Made by a program: the position numbers and the translations under genes
The notes under the pieces: generated by a model
The model's database searches: none
What the model was told of the DNA's origin: nothing
Seen by the model: only the letters and a program-made list of their open reading frames with translations
In this document: piece after piece, positions 1 to 7,953 of the stretch
Numbering within the stretch: the first letter of the stretch is position 1
How the letters are laid out: each line of letters opens with the position of its first letter
Assembly (NCBI GenBank): GCA_015057635.1
Contig: SVEB01000086.1
Coordinates: 51,255 to 115,254, forward strand
Source: Lachnospiraceae bacterium
Lineage (GTDB): Bacteria > Bacillota > Clostridia > Lachnospirales > Lachnospiraceae
Reading direction: 5' to 3'
DNA length: 64,000 nucleotides

Positions 1-213
1 ACACCAGAACATTTTGGTGAAGATAAATCCCAGGCGGTAATAGGAGTCCAAATGGCCTTTGCATATATGGGAACACTGTGCATGCCCCCTTTGTTCGGAA
101 TGATAGCTAATGCGCTTAATGTATCGTTACTGCCAATATATTTATTGATCATAATGATCATTATGGTTCTTATGCATGAAGCATTAGTTAAAGTGACGGC
201 AAAGAATGAATAG
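1..213 (+). CDS. MFS transporter, C-terminal end (5' end outside window)
   Basis: The reading frame is open from base 1 to the TAG at 211-213 and gives 70 residues. It starts with a charged cytoplasmic-loop-like stretch (TPEHFGEDKSQA), then two hydrophobic helices separated by a short loop, ending in a basic tail. A Gly/Met/Pro-rich helix pair (AYMGTLCMPPLFGMIANAL, then a Leu/Ile-rich helix) is typical of helices 11 and 12 of major facilitator transporters, close to sugar-permease types. The substrate cannot be told from this fragment. It is followed by its own terminator at 336-375 and then by a tRNA 3' fragment, so it may be the last gene of an integrated element. Confidence 0.6.
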   Translation, partial: TPEHFGEDKSQAVIGVQMAFAYMGTLCMPPLFGMIANALNVSLLPIYLLIIMIIMVLMHEALVKVTAKNE

Positions 214-335
214 ACATGAAAATTGAAATTTTATCAATGTAAAGAACTCGATAAATTCTAGTTTATCTTTCCTCTATAAAGCTGGCTAGTTATCTTATGA
301 GTACCCACTTGAGTACATAATAAATAGATGTGTTG

Positions 336-375
336 GAACTCTCCTTTCTAAGCGGTTTTAGAGAGGCGAGTTCTT
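336..375 (+). terminator. Intrinsic terminator after the MFS gene
   Basis: Arms GAACTC-TCCTTTCTAA (336-350) and TTTTAGAGAGG-C-GAGTTC (355-373) pair around a GCGG loop and are followed by a short T run. It lies about 120 bases after the MFS stop codon. Confidence 0.6.
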
Positions 376-398
376 TTCGAATCCCGTCTCGTGCTTCC
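376..398 (+). other. 3' end of a tRNA gene (fragment), candidate att site
   Basis: TTCGAAT (376-382) is a canonical T loop. It is followed by CCCGT (3' T-stem strand, 383-387), CTCGTGC (3' acceptor strand, 388-394) and T-TCC. The matching 5' T-stem strand ACGGG and the rest of a tRNA are absent upstream, where a terminator stem sits instead. A normal-looking terminator follows at 411-441, as after a true tRNA. This is the layout of the distal junction of an element integrated at a tRNA 3' end. The intact tRNA is not in the window. Confidence 0.5.
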
Positions 399-410
399 TA
401 ATTAGAAAAA

Positions 411-441
411 AGAAACTAGAAATTATCTAGTTTCTTTTTTT
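411..441 (+). terminator. Intrinsic terminator after the tRNA fragment
   Basis: Perfect 10-bp stem AGAAACTAGA (411-420) / TCTAGTTTCT (426-435) with AATTA loop, running into a T tract (435-441). Confidence 0.75.
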
Positions 442-445
442 CCTT

Positions 446-808
446 ATGACGGAATATTTTTTAGTGGATTATGTGACGCCGGAAGGCAATTATGAGGGCT
501 TCTTTGAAGAGGGCGGCATACGAATGTATCATATTGATGCAGATATGAGTGAGGATAAATATGCAGGAAACTTTTTTACCTATGAAGGTTTCAGCCAATT
601 TTATGATACAAGTTATCAGGGAAAGCGTGTGATTCGTCTTGTAAATGACGGAGCAGGATTTTATCATCCAAATGATGTGATAGAATCCGGAGAGCCAGGG
701 TTTGCCTGGTATGCGGAGGATGCGACCGAGACAGAAGAATCGGGATTTTCTTTAACGGTAGGAGCAATAGTGGATGGTAAATGTGAAGTGACGGTTGATT
801 GGAATTGA
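446..808 (+). pseudogene. C-terminal remnant of an M6-type metalloprotease-like protein
   Basis: The frame gives 120 residues and begins with EYFLVDYVTPEGNYEGFF, followed by GIRMYHIDADMS and a Ser/Phe-rich beta-strand pattern. This order (an EYFLxEY-like strand, a Gly-rich turn, a G-I-x-x-x-H-I-D strand) is how the end of the catalytic domain of M6-family (immune inhibitor A-like) proteases usually looks. The HExxH zinc site and signal peptide expected upstream are missing. An in-frame stop lies at 428-430 inside the terminator, and no ribosome binding site precedes ATG 446. I read it as a fragment cut off at the integration junction next to the tRNA remnant. The family call rests on pattern only. 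Confidence 0.5.
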
Positions 809-969
809 GAAAGATTAAGAAAGATATATATGCGAGGAAAATACCAGTAGCAAAATAAAAAGAAAAGAGCTGAAAGGAATACGATGAAGAGAAAAGATAA
901 AGATGAAAAGATGAAAAGAAAAAGCATGTTGGATTTAGTCTAATAACCTTACCTCCTGTAAGAAAATGG

Positions 970-975
970 TATAAT
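970..975 (+). promoter_or_regulatory. -10 box upstream of the nucleotidyltransferase gene
   Basis: TATAAT at 970-975, 31 bases before ATG 1007. No convincing -35 box at 16-18 bp. A GATAGGAGAA ribosome binding site lies at 991-1000. Confidence 0.45.
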
Positions 976-1006
976 AAAATAAACGATCAGGATAGGAGAA
1001 GAAAAT

Positions 1007-1807
1007 ATGGATGTTATAGAGATTAAAAATAAGCTGGTACAGGAATTGTGCGAAAGTGATAAGATTCAGGGAATTGGACAGACGGGAGATCTGAATTCCC
1101 CATTGGTGCCTGGCAACAGTGATATTGATATGTTTGTTTTATGTACTGCCATCCCCACTGAAGAGGAGAGAAAGAATGTCTATTTAAAACATGCAGACGA
1201 ATATTCCCAGTGTCAGATGAATGTGTGCAACGGTGGAATATGGGGATACGGTGATATACTAATCATTGACGGAATTGATGTGATGTTTATGTATTTTACA
1301 ATGGAAGAGATGCAAGACTATTTGGATGAGATTTTAGCGGGAAAGCATCTAAACCGGGAAGGCGGATTCTATCCGGTAGGGCGATTGTCTACGGTCGAAA
1401 ATATTCATATTTTATATGAAAAGGATCAGGCATGGACATCATTTCAGCAAAAGGTTAAGAAACATCCGAAAGATTTATTTCAGAAAATGTTTGATTTCCA
1501 TATTTCCAATGTATTGGATGAGGAAGATTTAGGACGAGTGCTCCTACGTAAAGAAGTGCTGTTTTATCATAGTGTGCTGGAAAGCGCTCTGGATCATTTA
1601 CTACAAGCATTATTTGCAGCAAATTCGGTGTATTTTCCAAGCAGAAAAAGAACCGAGCAGTACATAAAGAAATTTGAGAATAAGCCGGATCAGTGCTATG
1701 AGCGATTATTAGGAATCATAGAAAATTCCATTTCTGCTGATACGATTGAAAAGTCAGTGGAAGAACTAAGAAAGATTACAGCGGATATCAAAAAGCTCAG
1801 AAAATAA
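1007..1807 (+). CDS. Nucleotidyltransferase-fold protein (pol beta superfamily)
   Basis: 266 residues. Residues 25-46 hold the signature of the pol-beta nucleotidyltransferase fold: a Gly-rich turn (GQTGDLNSPLVPGNSDIDMF) whose SDIDMF supplies the paired metal-binding acidic residues. A second acidic position (GIDVMFMYF, about residues 88-96) could be the third carboxylate. The C-terminal half is helical and lacks a recognisable substrate domain. This resembles the stand-alone nucleotidyltransferase-domain proteins related to aminoglycoside adenylyltransferases or antitoxin-type enzymes, but substrate and partner are unknown. The start is supported by AGGAG at 994-998. It is monocistronic and converges on the chemoreceptor gene downstream. 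Confidence 0.65.
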   Translation: MDVIEIKNKLVQELCESDKIQGIGQTGDLNSPLVPGNSDIDMFVLCTAIPTEEERKNVYLKHADEYSQCQMNVCNGGIWGYGDILIIDGIDVMFMYFTMEEMQDYLDEILAGKHLNREGGFYPVGRLSTVENIHILYEKDQAWTSFQQKVKKHPKDLFQKMFDFHISNVLDEEDLGRVLLRKEVLFYHSVLESALDHLLQALFAANSVYFPSRKRTEQYIKKFENKPDQCYERLLGIIENSISADTIEKSVEELRKITADIKKLRK

Positions 1808-1903
1808 AACAGGCGGTTCATCCTAAAGATCATGCTGTCCGTCAGTAAAATGGCTGAATGGAATCAAAATGTGATACCCTCAGTAAGAATGAAAGTAAAA
1901 AAA

Positions 1904-1958
1904 CGAAGGTCTTCGATCATCAGACAGTGTTATGCTGTCCGTTAATCGAAGACCTTCG
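1904..1958. repeat. Palindrome copy 1 (short, diverged member of the shared-apex family)
   Basis: A perfect 14-bp stem CGAAGGTCTTCGAT (1904-1917) / ATCGAAGACCTTCG (1945-1958) encloses CAGACAG (1921-1927), TGTTATG and CTGTCCG (1935-1941). On the minus strand it is followed by a T run (1898-1903), so it can terminate the chemoreceptor transcript. It has the apex of the larger palindromes with one A/C mismatch, and no long outer arms. ATGCTGTCCGT also occurs at 1832-1842, a possible relic of another apex half. Confidence 0.75.
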
Positions 1959-1988
1959 ATGTTATTACGGGTTTATTTCGTATATCTA

Positions 1989-3608
1989 TTAGTTTTTAAT
2001 ATGGAACTGCCCGATCAGGTCCGTCATGGATTTTGCTTCGTTCGTAAGTTCCTCGCTGGAAGCGGAAGCCTGTTGAGCGGCTGCGGCGTTTGTCTGAACA
2101 ACCTGGCTGATCTGTTCAATGCCGGAATCAAGCTGCTTCATAGCATCTGCCTGTTCATTGCTTGCATTTGCAACTTCTGCAATTTTGATTGCGATTGTAT
2201 TGGCATTTCCTACTACACTTTCCAGGTTTACAGCAGTAAGGTTTGCAACGGTTTTTCCGTCTTCTACCGCGTGTAAAGTCGCTTCGATATATTCGCTTGT
2301 AGTCTTGGCTGCTTCTGCACATTGACTGGCAAGGTTGCTTACTTCATTCGCAACGATCGCAAAGCCTTTTCCGGCTTCTCCCGCTCTTGCTGCTTCGATG
2401 GAAGCATTCAGGGAAAGCAGGTTGGTCTGAGAAGCGATGTTGTTAATCGTATCAATGATTGTTTTAATCTTTTCAGAAGTTTCATTAATTGTTTCCATTG
2501 CAATCAGGACTTCTTTCATCTTTTCGTTCCCATTTACAATGCCTTCTGTTACATCAGTCACTTCTTTGCTGATTTCAACAGCGGCCTGTGCATTCATGAA
2601 AATGCGGTCTGTTACATCATTCACTGTTGCGGATAATTCTTCAACAGCAGCGGCCTGGTCGGTTGCGCCTTCTGCAATCAGCTGGCTGGATGCTGCAATC
2701 TGAGAGGAGCCTTCTAATACTTCAGCTCCTACATGTCTGATCTGTTTCATGCTGTCAGAAATCTTAGCTGTGAAATCGGAAAGGGATGTTTCAATATTTT
2801 TAAAATCGCCGACAAACTCATGCTGGAACTGAACATTGAAATCGCCATCGGCCATGGTCGCCATAGCAGTATCAATATCCTTGATATAAAGGCTTAAGGA
2901 TGAAATGGATTCTCGAAGGCTGTCAGCGACTGCGCCAAGTTCATCTCCACTCGTATAGTCAATGGTTACATGAAGGTTTCCAAGTGCTAGCTGCTTTGTG
3001 GCATACTCCATTTCATTTAATGGATTTATAATACTGGACGCTAAATTTTTGCCCATTCTTCTGGAGAAGACAAAAGCAGATATAGATATAGTAAGCAGAA
3101 TTAGTTCTGCGACAATCTGAATGATAATATTGTTAATAAGTTTCGTTTTGGCATCAGAGTCCGCCTCCGCGCCTGATAAGTCAAGGGCATCGGCCAGTAT
3201 TTCCGAGGTATCATTAAAAGTAGAATCGAAATAGGTGATCGCTTCCTGAATCTCGGAGCGTTCAATCAGATCAAACAGGGTAGCTGTATCGACCTTAAAA
3301 TTCTGGAATGCATCCGGCAAGGTATTCAAGATGTCTGTATTCTTTAAATTAGTGCAAATGAGATTGATGTAGCCTTCTATTTTTACAAAACGTTCTTCAA
3401 CGTTCTCTCTCTGGATTTTGGTGACCGTATCATCGTTGCTTATTACAGCCCATAGAATTCGTTTGTTAATGGTCTGGATATCTCTACGGATCTCCATCTG
3501 GTTTTTTGTGGTCTGGTACTGAACGCGATAAAAGGTCGTCAGATTATTTACGATTAGTAAAAATGCAATAAACGAAAAGATCATCATAAAAATGATAATG
3601 TTTGACAT
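1989..3608 (-). CDS. Methyl-accepting chemotaxis protein, four-helix-bundle type sensor
   Basis: 539 residues from the ATG at 3608. TM1 is at about residues 4-23, followed by a helical periplasmic-type bundle (about 30-155) and TM2 (about 161-183). Next come a HAMP domain (185-240), a second HAMP-like helix pair (241-300) and the cytoplasmic signalling rod. Its hairpin tip is unmistakable ([20 protein letters not shown] near residue 400, then [10 protein letters not shown]). It should sense a ligand outside the cell and control CheA. No other chemotaxis gene lies nearby. The start is doubtful: the good ribosome binding site (AAGGAGG, plus-strand 3670-3676) lies about 60 bases upstream. The frame between them is open and encodes an MCP-like N-terminus ([14 protein letters not shown]), but it has no ATG, GTG or TTG. 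Confidence 0.9.
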   Translation of the reverse strand: MSNIIIFMMIFSFIAFLLIVNNLTTFYRVQYQTTKNQMEIRRDIQTINKRILWAVISNDDTVTKIQRENVEERFVKIEGYINLICTNLKNTDILNTLPDAFQNFKVDTATLFDLIERSEIQEAITYFDSTFNDTSEILADALDLSGAEADSDAKTKLINNIIIQIVAELILLTISISAFVFSRRMGKNLASSIINPLNEMEYATKQLALGNLHVTIDYTSGDELGAVADSLRESISSLSLYIKDIDTAMATMADGDFNVQFQHEFVGDFKNIETSLSDFTAKISDSMKQIRHVGAEVLEGSSQIAASSQLIAEGATDQAAAVEELSATVNDVTDRIFMNAQAAVEISKEVTDVTEGIVNGNEKMKEVLIAMETINETSEKIKTIIDTINNIASQTNLLSLNASIEAARAGEAGKGFAIVANEVSNLASQCAEAAKTTSEYIEATLHAVEDGKTVANLTAVNLESVVGNANTIAIKIAEVANASNEQADAMKQLDSGIEQISQVVQTNAAAAQQASASSEELTNEAKSMTDLIGQFHIKN

Positions 3609-3813
3609 GTAACGAAATGCATGTTTCAGTCGGTCAGAAATTTTTAGATTAAGTAATTTGTTCCTATTTCCTCCTTAGTAAAAAAATGAGAGTGGAATTA
3701 CAAACTCATTTTGATATGCATTGTTAGATTATAATTCCATATAAACCAAATTAAAACAATAAAATAGGAAAAAACAAATAAAAGGTGAGAATATATACTA
3801 CAAAAGGGACGAA

Positions 3814-3868
3814 AGAAAAGAGGACAAGGAAGAACCATGGTTCTTTCTTGTCCTCTTTTAAATTATTA
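3814..3868 (-). terminator. Terminator of the DUF975 gene
   Basis: A stem of about 19 bp (AAGAGGACAAGG-AAGAACC / GGTTCTTTCTTGTCCTCTT) around ATGG-type loop bases, with A/T runs on both sides. It lies just after the minus-strand stop codon at 3872. Confidence 0.75.
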
Positions 3869-3871
3869 TAA

Positions 3872-4651
3872 TTAAAAGGAATCTCTTTCATTCACGATAT
3901 GTCCGTCATAGTAAAAGGAATCTTTTCCATTTCCATGGAAATTATTCTGACGTGTCAGCTCCAGATAGAAAGCAGTCTCGGTTGCAGTAAAGTATGGTGT
4001 TATGAATAAAAAGCCAATACCAAGAGTGAGGGCACCGACGAGCATCCATCCGATAAAGCTTAAATGAAGAATAAACAGGTTGAGTTTCTGACCTTTCATT
4101 AATTGTCTGGATTCATTGATTGCTTCCATAATATCCATATCCGGATTTTCTGCCATCAGATAGGGTGCCATGCTGTAACTGTATCCGGCGATGATTCCGG
4201 GGATGAAAAGCAGCAGGGACCATAGGAAAATAAAAATCATCATAACAATACGAAGACCGAATGCTTTTCCAATAATGTCAAAACGAGAGAACAGAGTGGA
4301 TACGCTGACATCTTTTCCGTTTAACAGATTAATATAAAACAGACTGTGTCCAAGTTCAACTGCTGCACCAATAATGAACAGTATAATCGCAGCAATGACC
4401 AAAAATACAAAGATGCTGCTTAAGAAAGCAAATAAGCCATTTAACCATGGAAATGTATGGGCGAGACCGGAAAAGGAAGAACCGCCATCGTTTAACTCCC
4501 ATCGGCTGCCGGAAGCGGCATTACCGGAGTTGGAATTGTTCAAGCCGGCACCCAGCAGTGTGGCGATGAGGGATACAAGCACGGCTAACGGCCAGCGACC
4601 GGAAAGGGCAGCCTGAGCGGTCTGTTTGTATTCAGATGTTGTGGAATTCAT
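3872..4651 (-). CDS. DUF975 family integral membrane protein
   Basis: 259 residues with about five to six hydrophobic segments: near 20-38, 70-100 (long), 133-158, and 198-226 as a pair. The C-terminal part has the pattern I associate with DUF975: an Asp/Glu-rich loop (ENPDMDIMEAINESRQLMKG), then a long amphipathic-to-hydrophobic stretch with GALTLGIGFLFITPYF and a closing FYLEL. An N-terminal KQTAQAALSGRW-type amphipathic helix is also usual in the family. Function is unknown; it stands alone between the chemoreceptor and surE genes. The start ATG 4651 lies behind a weak site (AGGTAATTTT on the minus strand). Confidence 0.75.
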   Translation of the reverse strand: MNSTTSEYKQTAQAALSGRWPLAVLVSLIATLLGAGLNNSNSGNAASGSRWELNDGGSSFSGLAHTFPWLNGLFAFLSSIFVFLVIAAIILFIIGAAVELGHSLFYINLLNGKDVSVSTLFSRFDIIGKAFGLRIVMMIFIFLWSLLLFIPGIIAGYSYSMAPYLMAENPDMDIMEAINESRQLMKGQKLNLFILHLSFIGWMLVGALTLGIGFLFITPYFTATETAFYLELTRQNNFHGNGKDSFYYDGHIVNERDSF

Positions 4652-4931
4652 AAAATTACCTCGCTATGTAATAGTTTTATAATTGTTTTAGATTCTATTT
4701 CTTTAAGTTCTGAATAGAACCGATATTTGCTTTATTTTAAGATGAAATTCAAAAAATTACAATAAGAGAATAATTAAAAACATATTAAAAATTCTGCTTT
4801 TGAATCTGGGGCATTCCAGACATTGATGCAGGTGAATGCAACCGTAGAGTTTGACGGATCAGCAATATGATAATAAAATAAAGAATAACAAAACGGTTAG
4901 AAATAAATCAGTAAGAAAGATTGGAAGAAGA

Positions 4932-5651
4932 ATGAATATTTTAATTGTAAATGATGATGGAATTTTTGCAGAAGGAATTAAGGAACTGGCAGCTGCCGCA
5001 GTTGCATTTGGAAAGGTTACAGTGGTGGCGCCGGCATCTCAATGCAGTGCGATGTCTCACTGCATTACGGTAAGAGGAGATCTTACGGTAAAAAAAGAAA
5101 GCTTTCCGGTTCACTTGGTAGAAGCGTACAGCGTAAGCGGTACACCGGCGGACTGTGTGAAAGTAGCGATGCAGCATCTGTTAAAGGAAAAGCCGGATAT
5201 TGTATTTTCCGGTATTAATTTTGGCTATAATGTGGGGGTTGATATCTTATATTCCGGTACCGTGGGAGCGGCTATGGAAGCATTGGTGTATCAGATTCCG
5301 GCTATTGCATTTTCCATGGATGTGGGCGGAAACTATGAGATTGTTCACAAGTTCCTCAAGCCAATCATAGAAAAACTGCTTAAGAAAGAAATCGGTCAGG
5401 GAGAGATGTGGAATGTGAATTTTCCAACTTGTGCAGTGTCTGAGTGCAAGGGGATCAAGGAAGACTGTAAGCCGGCAAGGATTTCTTTTTATAAGGATGA
5501 TTTCAGAATGGAAGAACAAGGAGCTGGGGAATGGAAGCTGTATCCGTTAAGCAACCGCGCGATGAACTGGGAAGAAGGCACGGATATTGATGCGGTGGAA
5601 CATAACTATATAGCAATCGGCAAATTAAAAAATGAGATTTTATTCGGATAG
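4932..5651 (+). CDS. surE: 5'/3'-nucleotidase SurE
   Basis: 239 residues, the usual SurE size. The N-terminus MNILIVNDDGIFAEG carries the metal-binding pair Asp8-Asp9. Ser39 (in APASQCSAMSH) and the Asn of SGINFGYNVG complete the known divalent-metal site. These enzymes dephosphorylate nucleoside monophosphates and help stationary-phase survival. I chose ATG 4932, behind GGAAGAAG, because family members start exactly at MNILIVNDDG. The frame is open back to 4851, but that would add an atypical Lys/Asn-rich leader. It has its own terminator at 5657-5704. Confidence 0.9.
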   Translation: MNILIVNDDGIFAEGIKELAAAAVAFGKVTVVAPASQCSAMSHCITVRGDLTVKKESFPVHLVEAYSVSGTPADCVKVAMQHLLKEKPDIVFSGINFGYNVGVDILYSGTVGAAMEALVYQIPAIAFSMDVGGNYEIVHKFLKPIIEKLLKKEIGQGEMWNVNFPTCAVSECKGIKEDCKPARISFYKDDFRMEEQGAGEWKLYPLSNRAMNWEEGTDIDAVEHNYIAIGKLKNEILFG

Positions 5652-5656
5652 AATAT

Positions 5657-5704
5657 AAAAGAAAGGGCAGCCCGCTGCGAAGATGCGGGGCGGCCCTTTC
5701 TTTT
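5657..5704 (+). terminator. Terminator after surE
   Basis: AAAGAAAGGGC (5658-5668) pairs with GCCCTTTCTTT (5693-5703), with a GC-rich inner stem CCCGC/GCGGGG, ending in a T run. Confidence 0.85.
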
Positions 5705-5776
5705 GTATGCTGCCATGTTTATTTTTTGAATAAAAGTCAGATAATACCTCTATATCAAGAAGAAAGAGGCGTTATT

Positions 5777-7033
5777 ATGGCAGAGGAAATCAGGTTACCA
5801 CATGAAAAGGGGTTAGACCATACCATGGATTTGTTACGGGAAGGATATCTGTTCCTTTCCAATCGAAGAGAGAGCCTTCACTCCCAATATTTCACCGTCC
5901 GGCTGATGGGAAAGAAGATGATCTGCTTAAATGGAAAAGAGGCAGCAGCATTATTTTACAGGGAAGATTATTTTAAAAGACAGGGCGTTGCACCGATGCG
6001 AGTTCAGAAGACACTGTTCGGCAAGTCCGCAATCCAGGGCTTAGACGGGGAGGAACATAAGAGGAGGAAGGAACTGTTTATGACCCTTCTTACCGGCGAG
6101 TATGAAGACCGGCTTCTTGCCATTATTGCAACAAAACTGGAGAATGCGCTGACTGGCTTTGAAAAAAGGGAGACCATCAATCTGTTTCGTGAAAGCAGGT
6201 CGATCCTATTGCAGTCAGTTTGTGAGTGGGCCGGAATTCCACTGAAAGAGAAGGAAAAGAATCAGCTGATCCGGGATTTCACGCTGATGATTTATTCCTT
6301 TGGAAGAGTAGGGAAAGTATATCGGGAAGGCAAGAAAGCCAGAAAACGTGTAGAAGCCTGGGTACAAAACGTGGTGGAGGCCGTGCGTTTAGGTCACTAC
6401 AAAGCAGATAAAGAATCTCCGCTTGTCTTTGTATGCAGCTACCAGGATTCAAACGGAAACCTGTTAGATGCCAATATGGCAGCAATCGAGCTAATCAATC
6501 TGCTTCGTCCGATTTTTGCGATCGCCACCTATGTAGTATTCACCGCCCTTGCTTTAAAAGAGCATCCGGAATGCAAAGAAGCCTTAGAAGGATCGGATCC
6601 GGTAAGCCTTCACTATTTCTGTCAGGAAGTCCGCAGATACTATCCATTCAGTCCATTTATCGGAGCAAAAGTCAAAAAGAATTTCATTTGGAAAGGAATC
6701 CGTTTTCCAAAAGGCACCATTGTCCTTCTGGATCTTTACGGAACCGATCATGATCCTGCCATCTGGGGCAACCCATTTGAATTCTGGCCTTCCCGTTTTG
6801 ACAAGCGCGAGGGCGGCCTGTATGATTTCATCCCTCAGGGAGGCGGCAACATTCGAAAAGGCCACCGCTGTGCCGGTGACATGATTACCGTAAAAATAAT
6901 GGAACTATTCCTAAATGCCCTGGCTAACAAAATCACCTACACCATCCCTGACCAGGACCTTTCCTATTCCCTGTCCCAAATCCCAACCCTTCCGTCCAGC
7001 GGTTTCATCATGGAAAATGTAAAACGTAAATAA
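5777..7033 (+). CDS. Cytochrome P450, CYP152 family (fatty-acid peroxygenase type)
   Basis: 418 residues, matching CYP152 length (about 417). The heme ligand is Cys365 in GHRCAGD. The Arg-Pro pair that holds the fatty-acid carboxylate in this family is Arg244-Pro245 (LLRPIFAIA), replacing the usual acid-alcohol pair of oxygen-activating P450s. The Gln of the AIQGLDG strand is also present. QEVRRYYPF, RFPKGTIVLLDLYGTDHD and PQGGG match CYP152 conserved blocks. Such enzymes use H2O2 to hydroxylate or decarboxylate fatty acids and need no redox partner, and none is encoded here. CYP152A2 is known from Clostridium acetobutylicum, so an anaerobic host has precedent. Start ATG 5777 follows AAAGAGG; the frame extends to TTG 5726 without a good site. 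Confidence 0.92.
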   Translation: MAEEIRLPHEKGLDHTMDLLREGYLFLSNRRESLHSQYFTVRLMGKKMICLNGKEAAALFYREDYFKRQGVAPMRVQKTLFGKSAIQGLDGEEHKRRKELFMTLLTGEYEDRLLAIIATKLENALTGFEKRETINLFRESRSILLQSVCEWAGIPLKEKEKNQLIRDFTLMIYSFGRVGKVYREGKKARKRVEAWVQNVVEAVRLGHYKADKESPLVFVCSYQDSNGNLLDANMAAIELINLLRPIFAIATYVVFTALALKEHPECKEALEGSDPVSLHYFCQEVRRYYPFSPFIGAKVKKNFIWKGIRFPKGTIVLLDLYGTDHDPAIWGNPFEFWPSRFDKREGGLYDFIPQGGGNIRKGHRCAGDMITVKIMELFLNALANKITYTIPDQDLSYSLSQIPTLPSSGFIMENVKRK

Positions 7034-7279
7034 ATATTTTTTAATCGTTATCATAATCCCTCCCTCCTTAACCATGCAATCAACAAGTTAACCTCCCGCC
7101 AAATGAAATCTGTTCTCTCCTATACAAACTCTTAAACCGTATTCCAGTCCCAAAATGAATCGAAATGTCAGCAATTCACTCATTCAACAGATATCTATTT
7201 GGAAGTCTATTTGTTTTCTAACGTACATTCGCTTCATTCGAATCAAGAAATAAGATGAAACAATGAGGCACAACCAAAA
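7034..7279. other. Non-coding spacer after the P450 gene
   Basis: AT-rich, with no supported reading frame, terminator or promoter that I can see. The first terminator-like structure downstream of the P450 gene is the palindrome beginning at 7280. Confidence 0.5.
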
Positions 7280-7502
7280 CAAGAAGAAGAGCGGAGGGAA
7301 GAGATGGCGGGGGCCGCAGCGTGATGTGTTCCGGAATGTCCGGCTCATGACGAACCAAAAGGGCTTCCTTCTTTGAATAGCAGACAGTGATTTCCTGTCT
7401 GATAGGCAAAGAAGGAAGCCCTTTTTATCCGCTCATGCGTCCGAACATTCGGAACACATCACGCTGCGGCCCCCGCCGTCTCTTCCCTCCGCTCTTCTTC
7501 TG
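7280..7502. repeat. Palindrome copy 2 (223 bp, subtype II)
   Basis: The outer arms (7280-7332 and about 7449-7502) are inverted copies with a single T/C mismatch in about 50 bp. Inside come an imperfectly paired conserved module (TCCGGAATGTCCGGCTCATG on the left, ATGCGTCCGAACATTCGGA on the right) and then a terminator stem at 7357-7427. At the top is the family apex in reverse orientation (CAGACAG 7381-7387, CTGTCTG 7395-7401). It lies between the P450 gene and the convergent small gene at 7522. Confidence 0.9.
7357..7427. terminator. Bidirectional intrinsic terminator at the heart of palindrome 2
   Basis: A perfect 15-bp stem GGGCTTCCTTCTTTG (7361-7375) / CAAAGAAGGAAGCCC (7407-7421) with an A run on the left and a T run on the right, so it can act on both strands. 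Confidence 0.8.
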
Positions 7503-7521
7503 TCCGTCTCTACCTACCTAC

Positions 7522-7749
7522 TTACTCCAGTTCATTCGGTACCACGAAGTTTTTGGAGTTGCATCCATTGGAAGTGGTGACTTTGGTGTTTGAGTCATTT
7601 CGGGTGCCATTCATATTTGTAGAGCAATTTTTGTCCGGTTCCGGGATATCACCATCGCCGTATTCGGTATTATAGTCATAATCTAAATTAATGCCATTCT
7701 TAGCACCAGTATCTTTTTTTGGTGTTGCACGATTATTTTTAAATTCCAT
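7522..7749 (-). CDS. Small Asn/Asp-rich protein of unknown function
   Basis: 75 residues with no signal peptide or membrane segment. Composition is strongly polar (Asn, Asp, Lys, Thr, Gly), with two cysteines (NCSTNMNG and NGCNSKNF) and a distinct end, FVVPNELE. The start is well supported: a clean AGGAGG lies directly upstream on the minus strand (plus-strand 7753-7758). I do not recognise the family. Its stop codon lies only about 20 bases from the outer arm of palindrome 2, which would serve as its terminator. It is divergently arranged with the SGNH/sigma operon, so the spacer 7750-7953 serves both. Confidence 0.6.
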   Translation of the reverse strand: MEFKNNRATPKKDTGAKNGINLDYDYNTEYGDGDIPEPDKNCSTNMNGTRNDSNTKVTTSNGCNSKNFVVPNELE

Positions 7750-7884
7750 AATGTCCTCCTGTCAAAGTAAGATGATTGAATCATTATAGTATTTGAAAAT
7801 CTGTTATTTTTATAATCGCAATTGCCTATAAGGATAAAAGAAGAAATAATGTAAGAAATTAACGATAAACTTTGTGATTTTTTT

Positions 7885-7913
7885 TGAAACTTTTTGTCGA
7901 AGGAATGTATCTA
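7885..7913 (+). promoter_or_regulatory. Candidate ECF-sigma promoter of the SGNH-sigV-rsiV operon
   Basis: TGAAAC (7885-7890) is the standard -35 of ECF sigma factors of the SigV/SigW/SigX type. A GTATCTA -10-like element (7907-7913) follows after 16 bp. Upstream T-rich sequence also fits. It lies 41 bases before the SGNH start, as expected if the encoded sigma factor controls its own operon. Confidence 0.5.
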
Positions 7914-7953
7914 TTCCAATAGAAACAATCTTTTTTGGGGAGAAAACAAAGAA

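Noticed and set aside
376..398. Complete tRNA gene
   Set aside because: Only the 3' third is present; the D and anticodon arms are missing.
7387..7593. 68-codon frame across palindrome 2
   Set aside because: Translated palindrome, overlapping the better supported gene at 7522-7749 on the other strand.
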